Below, piece after piece: positions 51,919 through 58,819 of a stretch of 64,000 nucleotides of DNA (positions are counted from its first letter, which is position 1; each line of letters starts with the position of its first letter). Position numbers and translations under genes: made by a program. The DNA lies in assembly GCF_001553545.1 (NCBI RefSeq), contig NZ_CP014227.1:186001-250000 (forward strand), written 5' to 3'. The notes beneath the pieces are model-generated. The model ran no database searches. It saw nothing but the letters and a program-made list of their open reading frames with translations, and was not told the origin of the DNA. The DNA is from Capnocytophaga haemolytica. GTDB taxonomy: Bacteria; Bacteroidota; Bacteroidia; Flavobacteriales; Flavobacteriaceae.

Positions 51919-52608
51919 TTAGAATGTACCATCATCACTGAGCTTGTACTGGAATGAAGGAGCGCCTGCTTCGGCTTTGTCATTGTAGAAGTCAGTAACT
52001 TGGAACTTAACGTACTTGCCAGCGGCAGTACGGATGATGTAGACGAAATAAGTGGGGGCATAAACGCTTGGCCACTTACCCCCGTTTGATGCCATATTGC
52101 CAGGGTTAAGCCATACGATACCTTTTGCTACGTCTTTATTGTCAGCGAAATCACCTGATAGTATAGGCGAAACGCTGTCGTCCCGATAGCTCAAGTTAGG
52201 ATACATCCCGTAAGCCATTCTCTCTTTTACATCATTGACATAGCCTTCGGCGGGGGCTTTCTTCACCTCATCGAATGAAGTGGTAACGGTAGTAGATGAT
52301 AACACTCCTCCTTTGCCTGGTCCTGAAATACCGCCATTAGTCTTCATATAATAGGCAAAGAAAGCCACATCCCAATCGGTACTCTTGGCTGGGTCAGCGG
52401 GATCGACAGGCGTAGCTTTCTCAAAGGAAAAGTAGACCCAATCTTGCTCACCCACAACGAGGTTCTTTGCTTTTACAAGTTCATAAGGGGTACCAGTGAT
52501 CTCTACCTGATGCTTTTTCTCACTTTTTGTCATTGTGTCCTTAGCACACGAGCTGAGCATCAGTGCCCCTACTACCAAGGCTATGGTTAAGAGTCTTATC
52601 TTCATCAT
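51919..52608 (-). CDS. HmuY-family heme-binding lipoprotein, single domain (3rd of three)
   Basis: A protein of 229 residues with a lipoprotein signal (LVVGALMLSSCAKDTMTK) and one HmuY domain: LVVGEQDWVYFSFEKATPVD, then STDWDVAFFAYYMKTNGGISGPGKGGV, and the end YFVYIIRTAAGKYVKFQVTDFYND. HmuY proteins strip heme from host proteins and pass it to the receptor. In Porphyromonas two histidines bind the iron; here GNMASNGGKW offers a methionine instead, as reported for Tannerella and Prevotella relatives. That assignment is inferred by position only. The ATG overlaps the stop of the preceding gene (TAATG). Confidence 0.86.
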   Translation of the reverse strand: MMKIRLLTIALVVGALMLSSCAKDTMTKSEKKHQVEITGTPYELVKAKNLVVGEQDWVYFSFEKATPVDPADPAKSTDWDVAFFAYYMKTNGGISGPGKGGVLSSTTVTTSFDEVKKAPAEGYVNDVKERMAYGMYPNLSYRDDSVSPILSGDFADNKDVAKGIVWLNPGNMASNGGKWPSVYAPTYFVYIIRTAAGKYVKFQVTDFYNDKAEAGAPSFQYKLSDDGTF

Positions 52609-53807
52609 TAATTAGCTTTTGTGTTACTCAACTGATATCTTAGTTTAGGGAAGAAAGGTAAATACTTATCTCCTTCTTTCTTGTAAAACTCTATTACCTG
52701 CACCTTTGCGTAGGTGCCATCAGCAGTTCTGATCACATATACATTTTTAGTGGGTCCATACACATTGTTAGGTCCATAAACCTGCATATTGTTAGGATTA
52801 ATATTTACAATTCCCTGACCTGCATAGCCACTCATAAGAGGTGAAAGTTTTGCTTTAACGTCTTTATAAGGTCTATAACTTATCACTAAACTACCATCTT
52901 TATCTGTAACAAAGTTTGTTATAGTTGTTTGAGTAACTGTGTCAAAGTCCGTAGACCCTGTTTCTATTACACCGCCTTTGCCAGTGCCGGACTCACCCCC
53001 ATTGGTCTTTACTCCATAAAGATAAAAAGCAATATCCCAATCAGTGCTTTTCTCTGGGGTTGTAGGGCTTACCACTTTGCCTTCTTTCAAAGAGAAATAC
53101 ACCCAATCTTTTGTAGCATCAAGGGTTATTTCCTTAGCTGTTGTACCTGCAAAATCAAGGTTTACAGTAGTTTTAGGGTCTACAGGGGCTGCTTCTGTAA
53201 GCTCCTTGTATTGGAAGGTGTAATAAGCTCCCTTCTTAGTGGCGTTGTAATAATCAGTGATTTGGAACTTTACATACTTGCCTTTGGCAGTCTTCACTAC
53301 ATACACTTCCTTCTTTGAAGTGAGGATGTGAGTCTTCACATCGTAGTCATACCACGCATCAAAAGTTTTGTTATGGGAGAAGGTTTCATCTGGTGCACCT
53401 GGGCGTTTTGATTTAACAGTCTCTTCCACATCCTTTACATAGCCTTCTGCGGGGTATTTGGTTACCTTAGCAAAATCAGTTTCATTGGTATTGACTACCT
53501 CTGCATTGCCTACCCCCGACTTACCACCATTGGTTTTCAGATATTCGCGTTTGAGTGCAATATCCCAATTCTCACCGCTGGTGCGTGGGTTATCCACTTG
53601 TACGGCTTTGCCGCTTTCAAATGAGAAATAAGCCCAATCGTTTTCAGCGTTGAAGTATTGCACTTCTTTTACACCATTGCCTTTATCTTGAGCCTCTGGC
53701 TGTACTATTCCTAGGTTAGGCGGTAGCGGTTTGTCATCATCCTTACTGCAAGCAGTAAACATCATTGCGCCTGCAAAAAGCGCGGGTAATAATAAACATA
53801 TTTTCAT
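52608..53807 (-). CDS. HmuY-family lipoprotein with two tandem domains (2nd of three)
   Basis: A protein of 399 residues with a lipoprotein signal (LFAGAMMFTACSKDDDKP). It holds two HmuY domains in tandem. The first is about residues 40-195 (NAENDWAYFSFESGKAVQ, WDIALKREYLKTNGGKSGVGNAEV, YVVKTAKGKYVKFQITDYYNA). The second is about 215-395 (DATKDWVYFSLKEGKVVS, WDIAFYLYGVKTNGGESGTGKGGV, YVIRTADGTYAKVQVIEFYKK). A two-domain HmuY is unusual and could bind two hemes. The second domain has the NNMQVYGPN methionine position; the first has DYDVKTHILTSKK there, with a histidine. It lies between the two single-domain genes in one operon. Confidence 0.85.
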   Translation of the reverse strand: MKICLLLPALFAGAMMFTACSKDDDKPLPPNLGIVQPEAQDKGNGVKEVQYFNAENDWAYFSFESGKAVQVDNPRTSGENWDIALKREYLKTNGGKSGVGNAEVVNTNETDFAKVTKYPAEGYVKDVEETVKSKRPGAPDETFSHNKTFDAWYDYDVKTHILTSKKEVYVVKTAKGKYVKFQITDYYNATKKGAYYTFQYKELTEAAPVDPKTTVNLDFAGTTAKEITLDATKDWVYFSLKEGKVVSPTTPEKSTDWDIAFYLYGVKTNGGESGTGKGGVIETGSTDFDTVTQTTITNFVTDKDGSLVISYRPYKDVKAKLSPLMSGYAGQGIVNINPNNMQVYGPNNVYGPTKNVYVIRTADGTYAKVQVIEFYKKEGDKYLPFFPKLRYQLSNTKAN

Positions 53808-53851
53808 ATTGGTAATTATTTAATTAAATTAGTTTCTTAACAATTAGCGGG

Positions 53852-54493
53852 TTAGGGCTCAATAAACGCATAACGGAAACTGATATAGCCCGAGGTGCCG
53901 TAGTCGTTGGTGTAATCCGTCAGTTGTATTTTTACGTATTTGCCCTCTAAGGTGCGGATTGCGTAGACGTACTTAGTGATGTTAAAGTGAGGGGTTGTTT
54001 CACCCTGTTGTGGACGAACGTAGTTGTACCAACCTTTGGGGTCTTTGCTCTCCACAGTACCTGTAATGACAGGGTTGGACGAGACAATGACGTTAGATGG
54101 GGCGGTATCAGGCGTAGCCGGACGCGTCTCCACAGTAACCATTTTATCCGCTTCATACCCTTGTGTAGGGGCTTTGGTTACTGCGTCAAAGTCCTTTACC
54201 CCTGTGGCAGCGACCCCTACGTTGCCTTTGCCTGAGGTGCCACTGTTAGTCTTTATATAAAAACGGTGAAAGGCAATGTCCCACTCCTTGCTCTCTTCTA
54301 CAGCTCCCGTAGGCGAAACCAGCTTGCCTGTGGCAAAAGAGAAATACGTCCAAATCTGCTCGTCATTTGAAGCAGCATCTAAGTTCTTCACTTGTATCCC
54401 AGCGGTGGACTGCTCTGGGCTATCATCCTTGCTACACCCGCTGAGCACAACCATAGCACCAATAGCCATCACAGCTATAAAAATTCTTCTCAT
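53852..54493 (-). CDS. HmuY-family heme-binding lipoprotein, single domain (1st of three)
   Basis: A protein of 213 residues with a lipoprotein signal (VMAIGAMVVLSGCSKDDSPEQ). The HmuY domain includes DEQIWTYFSFATGKLVS, WDIAFHRFYIKTNSGTSGKGNVGV and YVYAIRTLEGKYVKIQLTDYTND. It has histidines at FHRF and TPHFN that the two downstream paralogues lack, so its heme ligation may differ from theirs. It is the first gene of the operon, preceded by a -7 element at 54529. The operon order is HmuY-like, double HmuY-like, HmuY-like, receptor. Confidence 0.86.
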   Translation of the reverse strand: MRRIFIAVMAIGAMVVLSGCSKDDSPEQSTAGIQVKNLDAASNDEQIWTYFSFATGKLVSPTGAVEESKEWDIAFHRFYIKTNSGTSGKGNVGVAATGVKDFDAVTKAPTQGYEADKMVTVETRPATPDTAPSNVIVSSNPVITGTVESKDPKGWYNYVRPQQGETTPHFNITKYVYAIRTLEGKYVKIQLTDYTNDYGTSGYISFRYAFIEP

Positions 54494-54528
54494 ACACTTT
54501 GTTTTACAATACTTAAGTTTTCGAGCCG

Positions 54529-54536
54529 CAAAGGTA
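54529..54536 (-). promoter_or_regulatory. -7 promoter element of the heme-uptake operon
   Basis: TACCTTTG on the minus strand, 35 bp from the first ATG. No clear Fur-type palindrome was recognised. Confidence 0.65.
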
Positions 54537-54664
54537 CTGTTTTATTTTTAATTATTACAAATAAAAGACGAACTATTTTTCAGCACAGAACTTTAACTAT
54601 TGTTATATCAACATTTTAAGCTATGGAAATAAAATACAAATTCTTCTTAAAAGAGCATTAAAGC

Positions 54665-54745
54665 AGAGAGTAATGAGTAGAGAGCAGAGAGTAAATTGCT
54701 AACGCGCCGAACTCATCACTCTCTACTCATTACTCTCTACTCTCT
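54665..54745. repeat. 7-nt phased inverted array A7 (polyprenyl synthase - heme operon)
   Basis: Perfect 20-bp arms (54665-54684 with 54719-54738): heptads AGAGAGT, AATGAGT, AGAGAGC, AGAGAGT on the left and ACTCTCT, ACTCATT, ACTCTCT, ACTCTCT on the right. It lies just after the stop codon of the polyprenyl synthase gene, in the position of a terminator. Confidence 0.85.
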
Positions 54746-54750
54746 AAAAC

Positions 54751-55731
54751 CTATATCTCCCTCTCAATGACGTAATTGACCATCAGGGTAAGGGCATCTT
54801 TATAGTCCGAAGCGGGGAAATCGGTGAGTAGGGCAAGGGCTTTCTGCTGGTAGTCGCGCATCCGTTTGCTGGCGTAATCCAAGCCTTTATGAGCCTTTAC
54901 AAAAGCGATCACCTCACGCACGCGCTTCTTGTCCTTATTGTGGTTCTTCACTGAGTTGATAAGCCATTTCTTTTCCTCAGCCGTACAAGTGTTGAGCGTA
55001 TAGATCAGCGGTAGGGTCATCTTTTGCTCCTTGATGTCAATACCCGTAGGCTTGCCAATCGCCCCATCAGTGTAGTCGAAGAGGTCGTCCTTAATCTGAA
55101 AAGCCATACCGATGTACTCGCCAAAGAGGCGCATCTTCTCAATGGTTTCAGCCTCTTCGAGCACTACGGAGGCGGCACCCATCGCACAGCAAGCAGCGAT
55201 AAGCGTAGCAGTCTTCTGGCGGATAATCTCGTAATAAACCTCTTCGGTGATGTCTAACCGCCGCGCCTTTTCTATTTGCAGCAGCTCGCCTTCGCTCATC
55301 TCACGTACCGCCACGGAGATGATACGCAGCAGGTCAAAATCACCATTGTCAATAGAGAGTAGTAAGCCCTTGGAAAGAAGGTAATCACCAACAAGCACGG
55401 CGATTTTGTTTTTCCACAGCGCGTTGATGGAGAAGAAGCCGCGCCGTTTGTTGCTGTCGTCCACCACATCGTCGTGTACGAGGGTGGCAGTGTGTATCAA
55501 CTCAATGACTGAGGCACCGCGGTAAGTGCGTTCCTCAATACGCCCCCCTGAAACCATCTTAGCCACCAAAAACACGAACATCGGGCGCATCTGTTTGCCT
55601 TTGCGGTTCACAATGTAATAAGTAATACGGTTCAGTAGAGCTACTTTCGAAGCCATTGACGAGAGAAACTTCTGCTCAAAGAGCTCCATCTCAGCGCGTA
55701 TCGGTGCTTTTATCTGGGCTGTTATTTTCAT
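54751..55731 (-). CDS. Trans-polyprenyl diphosphate synthase
   Basis: A protein of 326 residues, all helical, with the first Asp-rich motif HDDVVDD at residues 86-92 and the second, QIKDDLFDYTD, about 215. GKQMRPMFVF supplies the basic substrate-binding site. It condenses isopentenyl units to a long all-trans chain, probably the side chain of menaquinone, at the cytoplasmic face of the membrane. The chain length cannot be read safely from the sequence. Its leader, between the promoter at 55845 and the ATG, contains another phased hairpin. Confidence 0.92.
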   Translation of the reverse strand: MKITAQIKAPIRAEMELFEQKFLSSMASKVALLNRITYYIVNRKGKQMRPMFVFLVAKMVSGGRIEERTYRGASVIELIHTATLVHDDVVDDSNKRRGFFSINALWKNKIAVLVGDYLLSKGLLLSIDNGDFDLLRIISVAVREMSEGELLQIEKARRLDITEEVYYEIIRQKTATLIAACCAMGAASVVLEEAETIEKMRLFGEYIGMAFQIKDDLFDYTDGAIGKPTGIDIKEQKMTLPLIYTLNTCTAEEKKWLINSVKNHNKDKKRVREVIAFVKAHKGLDYASKRMRDYQQKALALLTDFPASDYKDALTLMVNYVIEREI

Positions 55732-55737
55732 TCTATT

Positions 55738-55826
55738 TAGAAATTAGGGGTCAAGAATCAGTAATCAGTGAGCAAATCTATCCGTATACCTCTAATCTCT
55801 GATTACTGACCTCTGGTTTCTGTGAT
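55738..55826. repeat. 7-nt phased inverted array A8 in the leader of polyprenyl synthase
   Basis: Left heptads AGGGGTC, AAGAATC, AGTAATC, AGTGAGC from 55746; right heptads CTAATCT, CTGATTA, CTGACCT, CTGGTTT from 55792. It is transcribed, as it lies between the promoter and the ATG. Confidence 0.78.
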
Positions 55827-55844
55827 TACTAATTCTTTCCGCCG

Positions 55845-55852
55845 CAAAGATA
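55845..55852 (-). promoter_or_regulatory. -7 promoter element of polyprenyl synthase
   Basis: TATCTTTG on the minus strand, 113 bp before the ATG. Confidence 0.65.
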
Positions 55853-55866
55853 GGTAATAATTATTA

Positions 55867-55978
55867 ATGTACAATGATTAACGATTAATTTTATTGCCAA
55901 CACACATTGCAATAGCATCTTTACCCGCAATCTAAAGCTGAAAAATTATTCATTGTACATTATCCATTATTCATTAAA
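55867..55978. repeat. 7-nt phased array B4 between divergent promoters
   Basis: Left heptads AATGTAC, AATGATT, AACGATT from 55867; right heptads CATTGTA, CATTATC, CATTATT, CATTAAA from 55951. The arms pair only partly. It fills the gap between the two divergent -7 elements at 55845 and 55985. Confidence 0.7.
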
Positions 55979-55984
55979 AAGTTG

Positions 55985-55992
55985 TATCTTTG
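55985..55992 (+). promoter_or_regulatory. -7 promoter element of the DUF2892-ybeY pair
   Basis: TATCTTTG, 27 bp before the ATG at 56020. Confidence 0.7.
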
Positions 55993-56019
55993 CCCTAAAA
56001 TTTAAAAACACACTTTAAT

Positions 56020-56226
56020 ATGAAAAGAAATATAAGCAAAAAGGACAAAACCATCCGACTGATTATCATCGTAGTAATCGCTGTTTTAGGGCTCTTCAAC
56101 GAGTTCCCCGTGGGGCTTGCTTCAGCCTTGGCAATGATTTCAATTCTGCTGTTGGTAACCGTGCTTATCAACTTCTCACCACTCTACCGCCTCTTGGGCA
56201 TCAGCACCTATAAAACACAAGAATAA
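56020..56226 (+). CDS. Small DUF2892-like membrane protein
   Basis: A 68-residue protein: a basic N-terminus (MKRNISKKDKTIR), two hydrophobic helices (LIIIVVIAVLGLFNEFPVG and LASALAMISILLLVTVLINF), and the ending SPLYRLLGISTYKTQE. The layout and the C-terminal SPLYxLLGIxT motif are those of the DUF2892 family, inner-membrane proteins of unknown role sometimes fused to rhodanese domains. It is 6 bp upstream of ybeY and shares its promoter. Confidence 0.88.
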   Translation: MKRNISKKDKTIRLIIIVVIAVLGLFNEFPVGLASALAMISILLLVTVLINFSPLYRLLGISTYKTQE

Positions 56227-56232
56227 CGCCTT

Positions 56233-56649
56233 ATGGTTAGCTTTTTTAACGAAACCGACTTCACCTTGCCTTATAAAAAAAACACCCTCAAGCGTTGGGT
56301 AAAGGCTATCGCCACTTCTGAAAACCGCAAAGTAGGTGCCATTAACTACATCTTTTGCGACGACGACTACCTCCACCGCATCAATGTGCAGTACCTCGCC
56401 CACGACACCCTTACCGACATCATCACCTTTGATTACTGCCAGGGTGATACCCTCCATAGCGATATCTACATCTCCATAGAGCGCGTGCGCGAGAATGCCA
56501 CCGACTACGGAGTGCCCTTTGAGCAGGAACTCCTGCGCGTGCTCTCCCACGGCATATTGCACCTCTGCGGCTATAAAGACAAAACCCCCGCCGACAGCAC
56601 CCAAATGCGCTTTAAAGAAGAAGAAAAAATAAAACTTTTTAGTGAATAA
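56233..56649 (+). CDS. ybeY: Endoribonuclease YbeY
   Basis: A protein of 138 residues with the C-terminal metal site HGILHLCGYKDKT. Two of the three usual histidines are present and the third position is Lys/Asp, a substitution I associate with Bacteroidetes YbeY. NVQYLAHDTLTDIITFDY is the other conserved segment. YbeY takes part in 3' maturation of 16S rRNA and ribosome quality control. Length is normal. It is followed by a phased hairpin and the convergent flippase gene. Confidence 0.93.
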   Translation: MVSFFNETDFTLPYKKNTLKRWVKAIATSENRKVGAINYIFCDDDYLHRINVQYLAHDTLTDIITFDYCQGDTLHSDIYISIERVRENATDYGVPFEQELLRVLSHGILHLCGYKDKTPADSTQMRFKEEEKIKLFSE

Positions 56650-56652
56650 AAA

Positions 56653-56757
56653 GATAAGAAATCAGGGGGCAGAGGTCAGCAATCAGTAGCCAAATACTAC
56701 TGATCGCTGACCCCTGCCCCCTCTCTTTACTCTCTACTCTTTACTCTCTGACCTCTG
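56653..56757. repeat. 7-nt phased inverted array A9, extends into the end of the flippase gene
   Basis: 25-nt arms pair with two wobble-type mismatches around CCAAATA. The right-hand side continues as ACTCTCT, ACTCTTT, ACTCTCT-type heptads to about 56757. The last nine codons and the stop of the flippase gene are written in these heptads. Confidence 0.85.
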
Positions 56758-58160
56758 ATAGCCTTTATTCCTCCTATGGCAGCATTGCCCAACACAGCAT
56801 AAATGAGAAGGAAGACCACCCCCACGTAGATATTTCTCCCTAACAAATAAAAGTCGATGAGCGAGAAGAACACACTCATCCCCAAAAAGAACTTTATCTT
56901 ACGCTTCTTATACGGAATGGGGTAATACTTCTGTCCATAGTAGTACGAGATGAGCATCATTGCCATATAGGTGATAAGTGTTGCCAATGCTGCCCCTTTG
57001 TAGCTTAAAAGCGGGATCAGCAAAAAGTTGAAAATCACTGTCAGTGCCATACCTACCAGTGAGATTACCGCCCCAAAGGTAGTGCGGTCGGTTACCTTGT
57101 ACCATACCGAAAGACTGTGGTAAATACCCAAACAAAGGTTTGCCAAGAGCACCACGGGCACAATCCACAGAGCTTCCCAATAGTCGCTATTAGGGATTAA
57201 GATATGCTTGAATAAATCCGTAAACACAGTGATAAACAGCAGTATAAAGCCCCCTGCAATGATGAAATACTCCGTCACGCGCGCATAGGTCTTAGGGGCG
57301 TTCTTGTCCTGCGCATTGCTGAAGAAGAAAGGCTCTACCCCAAGTTTATACGCCGTAACAAAGAGGTTCATAAATACGCCCATCTTATAGCAGGCGGAGT
57401 ACACCCCTATGGTGCTATCGGCAGTCTCGGCAGGCAGTAGCATACGCAGGAACACACGGTCAAAACCCTCATTCACCGCAAAGGCAATCCCCGCCAAGAG
57501 CACAGGGAAGGCGTAAATCATCATCTCACGCCAGAGCCGCGCATCGAACGAGAAGCGTATCTTGACGTATATCGGTAGCACCAGTACCAAGGTAGAGAGG
57601 CTGGCGAGCATATTCGCCATAAAGATGTACCACACCCCCGTATGGGCAGAAGGCACTCCCACTTGCACATCCGAAAAGTAATAGAGGTTCAGCCCCAAGT
57701 TCAGTGCTACGTTGCTGATGCGCAGCAGTGCGTAGTATTTGGACATCCCCTTGTTGCGCAACCACGCAAACGGGATAACCACCAACGCGTCGAGCACCAA
57801 GATGAGGATTGCAAAGACGATATACTCCACATCGTAATCAAGCCAGCGAGCAATAGGATTGCGCAGCACATAAGCCAGCAACATAAAGAGCAAAGAGCTC
57901 ACCGTGAGCGAAGTAAGTGCGGTAGACTGCACCACACTCTTGCGCTCGCCCTTATTCATAAAGCGGAAAAAAGCCGTCTCCATACCGTAGGAGAGCACCA
58001 CATTACCCAGAATGAGATACACGTACAACCCCGAGTATACCCCAAAGGCAGCAGTGTCCAACTTATTGACATACAGCCGCGTGAGCAACAGCGTCAGCAC
58101 CCTTGGCAACACCGTCGCTATCCCGTAAATCACCGTATCTTTAAATAACTTTCTGAGCAT
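56727..58160 (-). CDS. Polysaccharide/lipid flippase (Wzx/MurJ-like, MATE-MOP superfamily)
   Basis: A protein of 477 residues from ATG 58160, chosen because the -7 element at 58191-58198 lies inside the longer open frame. It has about 14 hydrophobic segments and starts MLRKLFKDTVIYGIATVLPRVLTLLLTRLYV, the usual N-terminus of Bacteroidetes lipopolysaccharide or O-antigen flippases. It probably moves undecaprenyl-linked sugars across the inner membrane. The C-terminal tail (RGQRVKSRE) is encoded by a phased repeat array that supplies the stop codon, so the natural C-terminus may vary between strains. No glycosyltransferase genes are adjacent. Confidence 0.88.
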   Translation of the reverse strand: MLRKLFKDTVIYGIATVLPRVLTLLLTRLYVNKLDTAAFGVYSGLYVYLILGNVVLSYGMETAFFRFMNKGERKSVVQSTALTSLTVSSLLFMLLAYVLRNPIARWLDYDVEYIVFAILILVLDALVVIPFAWLRNKGMSKYYALLRISNVALNLGLNLYYFSDVQVGVPSAHTGVWYIFMANMLASLSTLVLVLPIYVKIRFSFDARLWREMMIYAFPVLLAGIAFAVNEGFDRVFLRMLLPAETADSTIGVYSACYKMGVFMNLFVTAYKLGVEPFFFSNAQDKNAPKTYARVTEYFIIAGGFILLFITVFTDLFKHILIPNSDYWEALWIVPVVLLANLCLGIYHSLSVWYKVTDRTTFGAVISLVGMALTVIFNFLLIPLLSYKGAALATLITYMAMMLISYYYGQKYYPIPYKKRKIKFFLGMSVFFSLIDFYLLGRNIYVGVVFLLIYAVLGNAAIGGIKAIRGQRVKSRE

Positions 58161-58190
58161 ACTCAAGGGCTCTTTCCGCCCTTCAAACTG

Positions 58191-58198
58191 CAAATATA
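58191..58198 (-). promoter_or_regulatory. -7 promoter element of the flippase gene
   Basis: TATATTTG on the minus strand, 30 bp before ATG 58160; it decides that start. Confidence 0.65.
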
Positions 58199-58340
58199 CA
58201 ACTCTTTTTAAAAAGAATACCACTATCTTCACTATTTTCTTAACGTAAACACCTCTCATACACCAGCGATACATCACGTTACACCACTAATAATCACTTA
58301 GATACAACCAACCCTAACAAGTATTCTCAAAGAAATTATA

Positions 58341-58368
58341 CATTATACATTGTGCATTATACATTATT
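58341..58368. repeat. 7-nt phased array B5 (single arm) just upstream of an orphan promoter
   Basis: CATTATA, CATTGTG, CATTATA, CATTATT in register, followed 3 bp later by a -7 element (58372-58379). Confidence 0.7.
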
Positions 58369-58371
58369 TCG

Positions 58372-58379
58372 TATCTTTG
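58372..58379 (+). promoter_or_regulatory. Orphan -7 promoter element
   Basis: TATCTTTG with no gene start for about 440 bp. It would transcribe the 11-nt array at 58458. The next gene has its own promoter at 58780. Confidence 0.5.
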
Positions 58380-58457
58380 CCACATCTTTTTAACAATACT
58401 GCAACACAACATTTTCCTACAACAATCTAACCACTAAATCCTGACCCCAAACCCCTC

Positions 58458-58545
58458 AAGGTAAGAAGAACCTAAGAGAAAGGTAAGAGCAACTACGGTT
58501 GCAATACGGTACCAATACGGATGCACTACGGGTCTTCTACCTACC
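58458..58545. repeat. 11-nt phased array, eight units, upstream of lactate permease
   Basis: Eight 11-mers in one register. The first three read AAGGTAAGAAG, AACCTAAGAGA, AAGGTAAGAGC. The next four each carry ACGG at the same place (AACTACGGTTG, CAATACGGTAC, CAATACGGATG, CACTACGGGTC). It is the longest of the four arrays of this kind. The rest of the 659-bp gap between the flippase and lactate permease genes shows no convincing gene. Confidence 0.7.
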
Positions 58546-58779
58546 CTAAAAGGGGGCATTTCGGCACTATTAGGTATTGCATATTCTTCAATTGTAGAGC
58601 CATTTCGATGAGAATATGTTAAAAACACCCTCTCAATACACCTCTCCTTCCCATTTTTCTCCTATCCAAAAAGGGCTGTGTAGCCTCACTTTACCACTGA
58701 GGGGGCGGAAAGCAATTATTAACAAACGTTAAATTATGGGATTTTCTTTCGAAAAGTTTGCGCATTTGAAAATTAGCGC

Positions 58780-58787
58780 TATTTTTG
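58780..58787 (+). promoter_or_regulatory. Promoter of lactate permease
   Basis: The -7 element TATTTTTG is preceded 19 bp upstream by TTTG (58757-58760), a good -33/-7 pair, 32 bp before the ATG. Confidence 0.78.
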
Positions 58788-58819
58788 CAGCCTAAACGAA
58801 AACTTAATAATTAACGAAT

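Noticed and set aside
58434..58628. 64-residue open frame on the minus strand
   Set aside because: It runs through the 11-nt array, has no promoter or family resemblance, and its translation reflects the repeat.
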